Made by a program: the position numbers and the translations under genes. This document shows, piece after piece, positions 1 to 12,056 of a DNA stretch of 64,000 nucleotides; positions within the stretch are counted from its first letter, which is position 1; every line of letters begins with the position of its first letter. Below the pieces are notes generated by a model. That model was not told the DNA's origin. It worked only from the letters and a program-made list of their open reading frames with translations, and did not search any database. The DNA is from Macrotrachela quadricornifera (taxonomy: Eukaryota; Rotifera; Eurotatoria; Philodinida; Philodinidae), in contig JAJEKB010000362.1 in NCBI GenBank assembly GCA_022393335.1, positions 38,167 through 102,166 of the forward strand. The letters are read 5' to 3'.

Positions 1-349
1 AGATAAAACAAACAAATCAATGAAATAAAATAAAACTAATACAATAAACCCAAAAAAATGCAAAACAAAACATATAAATTTAAATAAATATAGATAGGAA
101 GAAATGAATGAAAAATTCACAGTAATGCTCTCTTTTTATTTTCTTCTTTTATTTTTTATTTATTATAAAGATAATCTTTGATCGCCAAAACAATGGACAA
201 CAAAATTTTAGAATAAGTTCAAAATGAAATCAAGAAACAAACAAACAAATAGACAAGAAAAATACATCATTCTTGCAAACAGAGTGAATAAAGACAAAAA
301 CAAAAGAACGAAAGAAAAAAACAAACACATTGCATATTATCTTTGATTT
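1..349. other. intergenic, downstream of VMP1
   Basis: AT-rich sequence beyond the VMP1 stop codon. It contains several TTTATT motifs, which read as AATAAA on the minus strand and could serve VMP1 polyadenylation. I see no coding frame. Confidence 0.5.
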
Positions 350-1750
350 TTACATTGTTTTTAGTCCTGTACGTTTTCGTTTATAATAACGTTGTGCCAA
401 TGAATTAATAATTGATGCAATAAAATAGATAATCATTCCAGCAACAAATATATTAAATATTCTAGTTAATGTTGATATTTTTGTTACATGACTAGTTAAA
501 TTTTCTCCCGGTTTTCTATGCATTTTTGTTTTTTGTTCATTTAACCAATCTTTAAATGGTGTTTGTAATAAACGACCATAATGTGGTATATGTTTCATCC
601 AACGTATAATACGTTCAACATGATGTTCACTAAATAAAAATATAATAAATACTGTTTGTATACCCATTTTAATTAATGCTTTTCCAATAATAGTTGCTAA
701 AAAAAATGTCCAAAATGGTATGAGAAAATAACCACATGTTATACCAGCTAAATCAAATAGTGGATTTGGAATGCTTGCACATAAAAGTATGCCTAAAAAT
801 CCAATACGTTTTATAAGACGATATATTAAATAACGAGTACGTTCAAATAATGATAAATTTCTTGAATGATGTAATTCAGCATTTATTAATAATTGTTCAA
901 ATTCAATTAATTCTTCATCATCATTTTCATCATTTGTACCTAAACGTGCAGCACGTGCCATAAAATAAGGTGGTAATTCACCAAATGCTGTACCTAAACC
1001 CCAAAAAAACGCTTCTAATTTAACTTTCCATAAAATTTTCCAAAATGATATTGGTCCTGTTTCTAATAAATCTGTTAAAATTGTTACATTATCATCTATT
1101 ATCATATTTGTTGTTGGTGTCGTACTTATTGTTGGTGGACAAACAATTTCATTTGGATATGGTGGACGAGGAAATTTTATTGATCCACATTCATATGCTG
1201 CTAATGTAACTTGAGCAATAAATGGACCAAGATATAATAAAAATGTATGTAAACCTGTGCCAAGACCAATTGATGATGCTATACCAAGGCCAAACCAATA
1301 TAATGACCAAACAAATAAACTTTCTATCATTTCAATACTTGCTTGATGTGAACCTTCAGTATTATATATAAATAAAAGAAATAGAAATACCATAATAAGA
1401 GTAGAAAATGTTTTTCGATAAGATATTAAACGTTTAAAATTATGATGAATAAGATAGATTAATTCAAGTATAGAATATCGTAATGTACGTATTGGTTGTC
1501 TCCATAAAACAATTTTCTCTGTTTCATGACGTAACATTTCTTGATGAGATTTTTTTAATGTTAATAAATGTTCTTTTTTTTCGAGTTGTTCAGATGATGG
1601 AGATGATTTACTAAAAATAAAAAAAAAAAAATATTTCATTTGAATAAAAAAAAAACGAAAAGAAGTATATTAAGCTAACGAATTTAATATTGTTGGTGAT
1701 TTTTGTTTTTGTTTTCCTTTGCGTCGACGAGTTGATGACGACGAAGACAT
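350..1750 (-). CDS. VMP1: vacuole membrane protein 1 (VMP1), ER scramblase and autophagy factor
   Basis: VMP1 is a multi-pass ER membrane protein of the VTT/DedA superfamily; in animals it acts as a lipid scramblase and is needed for autophagosome formation. The family match is strong throughout: KIVLWRQP near the N-terminus, then GLGTGLHTFLLYLGPFIA, TLAAYEC, GTAFGELPPYFMARAARL, ASIPNPLFDLAGITCG and the C-terminal SIINSLAQ segment. I place the start at 1750. Exon 1 (1750-1680) encodes a Ser- and Arg/Lys-rich leader; a 69-bp GT-AG intron (1679-1611) joins in phase to exon 2 (1610-350), giving 443 residues, close to the usual family length. The intron also contains an in-frame ATG at 1639 that would open the same frame without splicing, giving a hydrophobic MKYFFFFIFS start instead. 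The gene is divergent from the LURP-one gene at 2551. Confidence 0.95.
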
Positions 1751-2550
1751 TGTAGAATGAGATTCGATACCTACTTTGAGATTCATTCATAAGAAAATAA
1801 AATTTTTATAATATTAATCATTTATTTAAATCAATCAGTTGTGTAAATACAAACAAAATAAAATAATTATGTTTTGGTTAGATCAACAACGATATGAAAT
1901 CTATTAGAATGTATGAAAAAGAAAGGATATAACAAATGATATTAGCACAAATAAAAACAACAATACTAATAACATGCTATATTTATGTGATAAACAATAG
2001 AAAAATTCTTATATTTATACATTATTATTATTATTATTCTTGATTGATATTAATCAATACATCTAAGAAGAAAAACACAAAATATAAGACACGTCACATT
2101 ATCAATTGGACTTCAATAGGAAAAGTAAATATCCAACTATTTTCGACTACAAATAAATTCATGTGTGGTTAAATATATTCACCAGTAAAATATTCAATTT
2201 ATATTCATTAAAATTTTTATTTTAATAAAAAAAGAAACAAAATTCAATAAAACAAAAGAGAAAAAAATAAAAATTCATTTATATTCTTTGTTAATTTATA
2301 GTCTTTATTGCCATCTATCGTTAGAGATCAATGGATACTTTAATCAACCAGCCTAGATTCATTTATTTAACATGATGATGATAAAACAATAAATAAATCA
2401 CCAAATTACTCATCATTTTCATTATCTAGATTCATTTTGATATTTTTTTTCGGTCTGTTAACCATAGAAATAAAGGTGCAATGATCCATAACCATTATTT
2501 TCATCATAAATCTATTCATTATCATAGCATAAACATAACAAATATAAAAT
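1751..2550. other. divergent intergenic region (VMP1 / LURP-one gene)
   Basis: About 800 bp between two head-to-head genes, so it probably holds both promoters. It contains a short (TTA)n run near 2022-2037. I see no conserved regulatory motif and no coding frame. Confidence 0.4.
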
Positions 2551-3090
2551 ATGAAATTCTTTATAAAAACCGAAGATTTTTCATCGAAATTTGTTGTTCT
2601 TGATGGTGAAAATTTAGAACGTTATTTCGTTAAAAATGAAATGGATTCAGTAATGAGAAAATTAACTATATTTGATTTAGGTAATATATTCTTTTTTTGT
2701 TTTTTATTTTTTCATAAATAGTTATTTTTTTTCTCTTTAGCGGATAATGTTGTATGTATAGTAGAAAAAAAATTTTTTACATTACGTCCAACATACATTG
2801 TTTATAATAAACATCAACAATTAGTTATGAATATACGTAAAAAATTAAATTTATTACATCCAGAATTTATAATAACATCTGAATTAGATGAAATTAATTT
2901 TCATATAAAAGGAGATTATTTTGGTTCAAATTTTTCAATAACAAATATAAATGAACAAGAAACTGTCGCTAAAATTACACGTAATAGCGGTTATACTATT
3001 GAAATACTTAATGATGAACATGATGCTTCTGCTTTAATTGCTGTTGTTATTATCATACATTTATGTTGTCATCATACTAAAGATGAATAA
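2551..3090 (+). CDS. LURP-one-related (LOR) domain protein
   Basis: A 159-residue protein in two exons (2551-2680 and 2741-3090; 60-bp intron, phase 1). It fits the LOR fold, a single beta-barrel domain related to phospholipid scramblases and tubby C-terminal domains. Visible signs are the start MKFFIKTEDFSSKFVV, the alternating short strands, the F-x-I-K-G-D-Y-F block around residues 99-106, VAKITR, and the late D-A-S-A-L-I-A-V-V helix that normally fills the barrel. The domain accounts for almost the whole protein. Cellular function is not known for most animal members. It lies 47 bp upstream of the AMSH start with a splice-acceptor-like site between them, so the two are probably co-transcribed. 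Confidence 0.8.
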
Positions 3091-3103
3091 TAAATAAATA
3101 AAA

Positions 3104-3117
3104 ATTCCTTGTTTTAG
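3104..3117 (+). promoter_or_regulatory. candidate spliced-leader acceptor between LURP-one gene and AMSH
   Basis: A pyrimidine-rich CCTTGTTTTAG site 20 bp before the AMSH ATG and just after AATAAA motifs that follow the upstream stop. No upstream donor fits it as a cis intron without removing the LOR stop codon. It fits the intercistronic layout of a trans-spliced operon (inference). Confidence 0.5.
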
Positions 3118-3137
3118 ATAAGAAAAAAAAAAGAGAA

Positions 3138-5551
3138 ATGTCTTTTTCTGATGAATCAATTAAATATGCTCGAGAAAAAGTTCATTGGTTACTAGAAAAT
3201 CAATGTCGAATTCCAATACGTCATGCAACACCAATTAGTTTTTATTATAAAACATCAAATAATTTAATTGAAGAAGCTGATTATCATTATAAACTTAATC
3301 AATTAGAACAAAGTTTTATTCTTTATTCAAGATATTTAACGTATATATGAATATAAAATTTATAATAAATATTAAAGAATAAATCTATATTTATCTTAGA
3401 TTATTTGTTGAAGAACTTAAATTTCATCATCCAGATTATGCAACTGTACCGGCTGATGATCGTGAACGTGTTAGACAAGTAGAAAAACATTTTTTTTAAA
3501 GAGAAATTCTTTTAAAAAGATATAATTATTCATAGATTATTCTATCAAAAGCTTTTCCACGTGCAGAAGAATTAAAATCAAAATTACACGATAAATATGC
3601 AAATGAATATGAACTTAAACAAGTATTTAAATAAAACAACAACAAAAAAACGCAGAGGCTTAAAATTTTTTCTTCTAGAAAGCAATACAAGAAGAAGAGA
3701 ATGCAAAAATTTTAACAGCATCGCCGAATAAACAACCATCAACTAAGTAAGAACTTTTTATTTCATTGATATATGATTGTTTTTGAAGATTTTTAATTAT
3801 AATATCATTATTGCAAGAAAAAAAAACAAATTTGAATAGAATAACTCTGTTAAAGTCTGATCATCTTTTAAAAAGCTATATTATATATTCTGAAAGTCCA
3901 AAAAGGTGAAACATGATACAGCTGCTTAGATAGGAAATGAGAGAATTTACTAACATATGTTGTTCCGCTTGTGATTTCCTACCTACTATTAATATATATT
4001 AATAATGAAAAAGGTTAATAGGAATACGTTACAATAAGTGCGAAGAAAGGGCATAACAATAACAAGTATCTTAAATTCTAACATGTTTCACAAGAATATC
4101 GCCGTAGAATTCAAACAGTTTGTTCACGATACGTAAGAAAGAAATTTTTATATCTTTAATTCAACATTCCTTTCATATCGTGTTTCATAAAAACAAAAAG
4201 AATAATTTGATTATTTTATTAACAAGTTTATAGACTTTATACAGAATTAAAATGCACTTCAATATATAAATCAATCTATTCAAGATTGTCTTCTCATAGA
4301 GCAAATAGACAAAACAATAATAAAGAAGAAAATCTTCAAATTATTATTATTATTTTTTGTATAGTTTTCGCAACGAGAATGAACAAACTCTTAATCAACT
4401 CAAAGCGAATTATGCACAGCTACCACCACAACATATCGCTTTATTTTCTATACCAACAACAGATAATGGTTTAATAGAAACTCCTAAACAACCAATAAAG
4501 TAAGTTTTAATTTGTTTTCTTTTCTTGAATTTCTTTTATTATTACTTTAAATATCTCAGACCTGCTTATGATCGTTCACAAAAACCTGTTTTTAGTATGT
4601 TCATCTGTTTCTTTTTTGTTAGTATTAAGATTTATTTTATTTGATTTCTGAATAGATTCAACAAATAATAGCACAGCATCATTTCGCCGAATTATTGTTC
4701 CAAATGACATTACACCAAAATTTCTCCGAGTTGCACAACAAAATACAGGTTTATAAAAACATATCATATGAAAAAATATTCTTTATTTTCAATTTCAAAC
4801 TAGATCGAAAAATTGAAACATGTGGTATTCTTGCAGGCAGCAGAGTTTGTTCATTGAATACATACATAATTCTTATTATTTCATATTTTTCATTATTTGT
4901 AGAAAGATAATCAATATGTAATAACACATATTGTTGTACCTAAACAGAATGGTGGACCAGGTAAGTTAGTTATTTGTTGAAAAAAAAACTAGAATATTAT
5001 TCTTTTTTTTTTTTGTAGATTCATGTGATACAGAAAAAGAAGAAGAAATGGTTGAATATGTTTCAAATAATGATTTAATAACACTTGGTTGGATTCATGT
5101 AATATTAAAACAAAAAAAGAAATGTTTATTTTTTTTTCTAATAATTTTCTTTTTCTTTTAGACACATCCAACACAAACAGCTTTTTTATCTAGTGTTGAT
5201 CTTCATACGCATTTACCATATCAAATGTTAATGCAAGAAGCTATTGCAATCGTTATTAGTCCCAAATATAATGAGTAAGAAAAGAAATAATTTTATTTTT
5301 CTTAAAAAATTCTAAATAATATATTTGTTAAGTACTGCAATATTTTCGCTTACACCAGATACAGGTATTCCAGTTATATCAACATGTAAAAAAACAGGTT
5401 TTCATGAACATGTCAATAATCCGCCATTATTTTTAGTAATTATATTTTAAAAAATTTTTTCGGATAAAAAAGAATATTTATTTTTTAGCCTGCAACACAT
5501 ACAATGTATGATGCTGGTTTACAATGCCAAATAGTTGATCTTCGTAAATAA
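3138..5551 (+). CDS. STAMBP: AMSH/STAMBP-type JAMM deubiquitinase
   Basis: A zinc metalloprotease that in the AMSH family cleaves K63-linked ubiquitin chains on endosomal cargo. The N-terminus matches the MIT/USP8-dimerisation-like domain ([28 protein letters not shown]). The C-terminus is the JAMM domain: [46 protein letters not shown] and a CQIVDLRK end. Metal and catalytic residues are present (about Glu238, His293, His295, Asp306). My exons are 3138-3340, 3400-3478, 3536-3622, 3679-3746, 4365-4499, 4560-4594, 4656-4748, 4804-4844, 4903-4960, 5019-5098, 5162-5274, 5333-5435 and 5489-5551. All phases fit, giving 385 residues (human about 424). The 3747-4364 intron is the least certain part: a coding-like stretch around 4095-4133 could be a further exon. 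Confidence 0.93.
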
Positions 5552-6335
5552 TGAGAATGCAATGGATACATATATATATATATATATATAGTTTTCTTTT
5601 TGAATGAAAAAAATTATTTATTATAAATTATGCCTTACGTTAATTTTTTTTCTATTGACAAAAAACATACGAATATATTAAATAATAATTTTGTTAGTTT
5701 TTTTTTCTTTTGTTGTATTTTCCACTTTAAAAAAGAAAATATTGATGTGTGAAATGGAATGTAAAGATGTGCTATAGGAATAAATATCAAATGTGTGAGA
5801 AATTTATTTTGTTTTCTATATGATTATTGAGTAAGCTTATGGGGTATTCAAACACTTTTGAGAATGGTGACTTCTACCTGAAATGCAATAGATTCAGGTT
5901 GTTCGTTATGAACATCTAAAGATAGATAGTACTTGAGGCTATTGAAATATTTAAAGCTGATGCTTTGATCATAGATAGAAGATTAATAAATACATTGCAG
6001 CAGCTCTCATTAAAAGTCCTATAAGTCCATTACAAAATATTGATTACAAGAATCCTTTGGAGTCTAATAACCTTCTATCTATAACTAGAATATGAGATTT
6101 AAACATTGCAATAACCTGATGAACTTTCTTTCCTTAGAAATCTTTAAAAAGCGACCTGAATCTGCCGTATTTCAAATGGAAACTACAAAATGTTTTTTAG
6201 TTAAACTTATTTTCCACTAACCTTCGACCTAACTAACAGAAAAGATTCTATAAAAAATACTTTCCACTAAAATTGGTTTGATACATATGGATTTCCTCTA
6301 TTCATTATTTTAGATTTTGTATATAGTTTATAAAT
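5552..6335. other. intergenic between AMSH and NDST
   Basis: AT-rich, with a (TA)n run near 5571-5590 just after the AMSH stop and a small inverted repeat (ACCTGAA / TTCAGGT) near 5878-5901. No coding frame. It probably holds the NDST promoter. Confidence 0.4.
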
Positions 6336-9300
6336 ATGGTACGTTGTACAATAAAACGTGCAATAAAACTGATAATTTTTCTCATAATCTTAATAGTAAT
6401 ATATAAGAATGTTTCATTATATTCTCATGAATCTCATATAAAAGATATAAAATTTAAAGAAAAATCTTTTATAATTATTATATATTCAAAATATAAATCA
6501 AAATCTATTCAATATTTAAAATTATTTTTAAATGAACTTCATTTATCATATATTGAATATAAAAATTTCAATGAAAATTTTTCTGATTATTTATTAAATA
6601 ATATTCCAAAAATAATTATTCTTGATTTTATACCAAATAATAATTTTTATATATTTATTAATCAATATAATATTAATTTAATAATATTTTTAAATAATTA
6701 TTGTAAAAATTGTACATTAATAAAATATTCTGAAATGTTATTTGAAAATATAAATTATTCAACAATTGATTTTAATCCTAATGAATTAAAACCAATTAGT
6801 GATGTAACAAAAAGTCCATTTAAACTTACACAACAATCAAATAATATTATTAAATTATTACGTTTTAAAAAAATTTTACCTTTATTTTTTTCAAATTATA
6901 ATTTTAATAAACAATGTATTGGTCTTAAAATAAATAAAAATAATTCAATAAATACAATTATTTATATAGAAAATAAAATAACATTTGAAAAAATTCATTT
7001 ATTATATTTATTAACAACAAAAGAAATTTATTTATCTGAATGTCTATTTAATCATTGGTTTATTTGGCCATTAATTATGGATATAATTAGATATTTAACG
7101 TCAGATATATATAATTATTATGGATTTAATCGATATATACAAATTGATATTGATGATATTTTTTTAGGAAGAAAATCTGATGATTATTTTAAATATGATG
7201 ATATTCAAGCATTAATTCGTTCACAAGTATTTATTAGAAAATATATAAAAAATTTTCATTATCGATTAGGATTTTCTGGTTATTATTATAATACAATGAA
7301 TAATGAAGAAAATGAAGGTGATCATTTATTGATTAGTAAGTATTTAGATTAATTTTATTTTTTGAAAAAATTATTTTATTTATGATATAGAAGAAAAAGA
7401 TAAATTTATTTGGTTTCATCATACATGGAAACATGAAAAATTAACAAATATTACTGATAAAATATCATTGATTAGTTCAACAAAATTAAATATAGATTTT
7501 GCCCAAGTAAATAATAAATAATTGAAAAATGTTCTAGATAAAATTATGAATTAAGAGAATAATCCTTTATGTCCTATCGAACTAAGGTATAGTCATTTTG
7601 TCAAGATCCGATTTCTATTTAACAAAATATTTGATTAAAAAGTTGAATTTTTGAATATCAACAGTAATAAAAAAAGCATCATTAATGCAATTTATCCGAA
7701 GAAATGGAAAATAAATATCGTATATGTTGTTCTACAAACTTATATTTCGTATAACTTTTCATATTAGATACATTGTAGACCAACAGTAATCTTTCCTGGA
7801 ATGGAACCATTACATAGTACTTACTTCTATATATTGAACAACACTTAAACGAGATTGGTTTAAATTAGTTCTCGACACTTAATAAATGCTGAGTTCGTCG
7901 ATGAATATCGAGAAAAGTAGCTATAGTTAATAGAAAGTTAAGTCTATGAACAACCTCAATTACACATTCTTATCTTTGCTCTTGAATTACAAATAAGATA
8001 TGTAGAATTCGTGTTACTTCTTTCTCGAGAATGCTTTCACTATTTAGAAGTAAAATCTGATGTTAAAATTCCTAGTTTGTAGCACTTTTTAAATATCTAT
8101 AACACGATGGAGAAGTCGCAAACATTTAGTCAAAATGCTTTTCGATTATTGATTCATCATTAATCAATTCAAATCTTTGACTGTTTTTTTAGAAATATAA
8201 ATTACCATTAGATCCATACTATGCTGTAGCACCACATCACTCAGGTATTTATCCAATAAATCCTATAGTTTATGATGTTTGGCATCATATATTCAATTTC
8301 ACTGTAACAAGTACAGAAAATTATCCATATCATTATGATTCATCATCAAATCGTCGTGGTTTTATTTATCGAAATCTTTCTGTAAAAAAAAATTTTTAAT
8401 TTATTTTATGTATAATATTTAAGAATTATCTCAAAGGTATTACCTCGACAATCATGTGCTTTATATACAACAACACGAAATTATACGAATTATCCATATG
8501 GTAATCATCATTTAGAACAATATTTAATGGGTGGAAAATTATTTCGAAAGATTTTAACAAATCCAGTAATTAGTTTATTTTTTGTTGAAGAAATTTTCGA
8601 AATAAATTCATATAAAATTTTTCATCGTTTAGATTTCAATATTTATGTCACATAATATTAATTATATTGATGATCGTTTAGGTAATTATGTTTTTTCAAA
8701 ACTTATTTATTTAATATCAACATGGACAAGAATAAAATTTTCTAATGATATATCAACAGTTGAATTAGCACGAAAATATTTTTATGATTATTATCCAAAT
8801 GAACAAATGCCAATATTTACAGTAAATATATACATATATATATGAAAAATTAATTATAATAATTAATATTGATTTATTTAGAATCCATGTTATGATCAAG
8901 TTTTAATGAATTTTTGGCATGGAAATCGTTCACTGTGTCGAATTTTTCCACAATTATTAATTGTTGGTCCACAAAAAACAGGTTTTAAATTAAAAAAAAC
9001 GAATTGTTCTTGCTTATTTTTTTAATATTATATTAATATAAAATTTTTTTAAAGGTACTACAGCTTTGCATAGTATGCTTTCTCAACATTCAGATTTACA
9101 TCCATCAAAACAAAATTTAATAACTTATGAAGAATTACAATTTTTTAATAATGATAAAATCTATTTAAATGGAATTGATTGGTTAGCTAAATTAAAAAAA
9201 AAAATTTCGTAGATTAATTTTAAAATTTATTTTAGGTATTTAAATCAATTTAATTCTGATATTTCATCTGAACAATCAATAAATTTTGAAAAATCAGCTA

Positions 9301-10685
9301 CTTATTTTGATTCTATAATAGCTATTAAACGTATTAAATCATTATTACCTCATATTCGTTTAATTATGATATTTACAGAACCTGGCAGTCGTGCTTATTC
9401 ACGATATCAAGTGAGATATATCATCGTTTTCTCAATAATAAAAGAAAGATGAAACTCGCTATTTTTAATCCTTTAAATATCATTGCTCAATCAATGATCG
9501 AAATTTCTTTTAGATTTTATATTTAATATGAACAGTGTCATCTTAAAAGTTATTTTTCAATCGATACCCATACTCCCTCATGAGGATGGAGAAGTAGTAT
9601 TTTGGTTATTCCTATGGAAGAGTGTGAATATGAGCTAAAAATTTGATTGGAAGCTGTGGCAATATCAATCTTTGGAATAACACCAAGACTCATTCCTAAA
9701 CATGGTTCCGACACAGAAAAGCAAAATACTCTGAGAACCGAAAAAAGGAAATTATCATCCTCCCTCTTTCTTACAGGTGATATTTCAAAAACTAGTCGAA
9801 TTAAATTCCTGAATGATCTCATCATGGTTATAAAACCTTACATTATCAAGTAGACTGATATTTAATTTGAAATACTCTAAACGATTTCCAATTGTTTAGA
9901 TTGCTTTAAAGATGAAAAGAGAGATACATTTGTATAGTTTTTTACATTCTTAAATTTTATATCTTTCACAATATAGTTATTCTTCATGTCATGTTTAAAT
10001 AGATAAAATGAGTAGATAATCGATTATATAAGTCGAATTTCAAATAAAACTTAATGTCTTACTTTTATTTAAGCATGAAATTGCTCGAACGAATCAAACA
10101 ATAAGTTTTGATAATTTATTAAAATTAAATCATACGAATAATTCAAATGAATTTCATTTAAAACAACGTTGTCTTCAACCTGGTCATTATGCTGAACATC
10201 TTCTTCAATGGTTAAAATATTTTTCATCAAAACAAGTTATTAAAAAAAAATATTTGACTTGTTTTATTTTTAGTATAAATTCTATTTTTCTATATAGATT
10301 TATATTATTGATGGTGATAAATTTCGTTCTGATCCTCGTTTAATTCTTAATGATATTCAAATATCATTTCTTCAATTAAAAAACTTTATTAATTCATCAA
10401 AATTAATCAAGTAAATTTTCTAAATTAAAATCAAATAAAAATTTTGTTTTTTTTCTCTTCTTTTATTTTCTAAATAGATTTAACAAAAAAAAAGGTTTTT
10501 TTTGTCCAATATCATCTAATAAACATTTTCAATGTCTTGGAAAAAATAAAGGACGTAAATATGAAAAAATGTCATCGTATTCACGTGAATATTTAAATAA
10601 TTATTATTTAATTCATAATCAAAAATTAATTCAACTTCTTAAAATTAATAATTATTCATTACCATTATGGTTGTCAGATAAATAA
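6336..10685 (+). CDS. NDST: heparan sulfate N-deacetylase/N-sulfotransferase
   Basis: A Golgi type II enzyme that removes acetyl groups from N-acetylglucosamine and N-sulfates the product during heparan sulfate synthesis. An N-terminal anchor (AIKLIIFLIILIVIY) is followed by a divergent stem and deacetylase domain (IQIDIDDIFLG, YAVAPHHSGIYP, VLPRQSCALYT, DDRLGNYVF). Next comes the sulfotransferase domain with PAPS loop GPQKTGTTAL (Lys about 573), the YEELQFF block holding the catalytic Glu (about 600-601), FEKSATYFDS, CLQPGHYAEHL and KKGFFCP...CLGKNKGRKY. Exons: 6336-7335, 7391-7506, 8193-8381, 8437-8565, 8633-8821, 8882-8981, 9055-9181, 9236-9410, 10074-10235, 10298-10410, 10478-10685; 835 residues (human NDST1 882). 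Two introns are long (about 690 and 660 bp). The stop codon overlaps an AATAAA, and the NDUFAF3 ATG follows 38 bp later. Confidence 0.96.
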
Positions 10686-10700
10686 AATATCTAGAATTGT

Positions 10701-10723
10701 TTTCTTTTTTTTTTGCATTCTAG
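10701..10723 (+). promoter_or_regulatory. candidate spliced-leader acceptor abutting NDUFAF3 ATG
   Basis: A pyrimidine run ending in GCATTCTAG lies immediately against the ATG at 10724 and starts about 15 bp after the NDST stop. This leaves no native 5' UTR and no room for a separate promoter, so trans-splicing is the simplest reading (inference). Confidence 0.6.
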
Positions 10724-12056
10724 ATGAATATCATTTTTAAAAATTCTTCTAGAAGATTTTTTAATCGAATAGAATTAACAAAAAGATTTCTATCATTATC
10801 AAATATTTTCTATGCTGCTGAAGGACGAATTGGTTATCCAAATGAAAGATATGAACCAACAACAATAGCAGCAATAGATAAAGATAGTAAACATTTACCA
10901 TTAATAACTGGTTTATATGAAGATGGATTCATGATCGCTGGACGTGAGAGAATTGTTGGAGCTATTTTTTCATTTCCAAGACAAATTATTTGTTGGAATG
11001 TAAGTTATTGATTAAATTTGAATTCATAAAAGTTAATATTTTTAATTGATTGACAAGTTCTTATGAATCCGATAAGGATTACATAGATGAAAACGTAGAA
11101 ATAAAATCTGATTTTTTTTGTATATTTCATAGCATATTTTATTTCAAAATAATTTAGAAGATAATGAAATAAAAATATCACAAAACAAAGAGCAAATTTA
11201 GGTATAAGAATAATAAATTTTATTGAGAAATAACAAAAGTTTCAAAATACCATTCCATTAGCTCTTTCATTACGATGTTTTTGCAATAATGAGAAAAGAT
11301 TTGAAGTTTGCTCGTTTATTTCTATATTCTGAATTAATATAAAGCAATTAGCATTAATTCTTAGAGATTATTTTGGTTTATATTTATATCTTTATCGTTT
11401 TTTTTTAAGGTTTATTCCCCAGATGAAATAACACCTGAATCATTAGCTTTATTAGAAGTAATTCAACCTCGTCCAGGTAAATATTTAATTATTTTATTTT
11501 AGAAAAAATATAAAAATTTGTTTTTTTTTTAAATAGAAATATTTGTTTTGGGTTTTGGTTCACGTACAAATAAAATTTCTGCTAAAACTATTCAATACAT
11601 ACGTTCATTAAAAATTGGTTTTGAAATATTACCAACCGTAAAAATAAATATTTTTTCTTCTTATTTATTTTTTATTTATTTTAAATTTAGACACAAGCTT
11701 GTGAAACATATAATTTTTTATTAACCGATAATCGTCTTGTTTATGCTGGTTTTTTTCCACAAGATAGTCTAGCTGATGAAAATTATGGTTTAAGAAAAGC
11801 TATTGCACAAAGTCAATTATATGAAAAAGATGAAGAATATATTAAAAAAGATATGTTAAAAGATACATATGATATTATGATAAAAGCTCATCGAGAACGA
11901 AGATTATTACGTCCATATTCACCACTTGATAGACAACAATTGACTAATAGACAAGATGATGATACACATGTACAGTCATTAACTGGTACAAGTCAATTGG
12001 AAAATAGACCTTCAATTAAAAAACAAGATCAAGACCGAACTGATAATCAAAAATAA
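10724..12056 (+). CDS. NDUFAF3: NDUFAF3-like mitochondrial complex I assembly factor
   Basis: NDUFAF3 (Mth938/DUF498 fold) acts with NDUFAF4 in early assembly of respiratory complex I at the inner mitochondrial membrane. Family signatures are GFMIAGRERIVGAIFSFPRQIICWN, the ITPESLALLEVIQPRPEIFVLGFGS block and TQACETYNFLLTDNRLVYAGFFP. The N-terminus is rich in Arg/Lys and Ser/Phe, as expected of a mitochondrial presequence. Exons 10724-10999, 11410-11476, 11537-11637 and 11691-12056 join in phase to 269 residues. Human NDUFAF3 is 184 residues; the excess here is a charged C-terminal extension of about 90 residues (helical KDEEYIKKDMLKDTYDIMIKAHRERRLLRPY, then a low-complexity QDDDTHVQ...QDQDRTDNQK tail). 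Downstream partner of NDST in an apparent two-gene operon. Confidence 0.92.

Noticed and set aside
4095..4364. Extra AMSH exon or exons in the 618-bp intron
   Set aside because: A short stretch is coding-like, but direct joining of 3746 to 4365 keeps the frame and no clean acceptor fits; noted only as uncertainty.
9550..9853. Open frames on both strands within NDST intron 8
   Set aside because: They lie wholly within an intron of a well-supported gene, overlap each other antisense and resemble nothing known.
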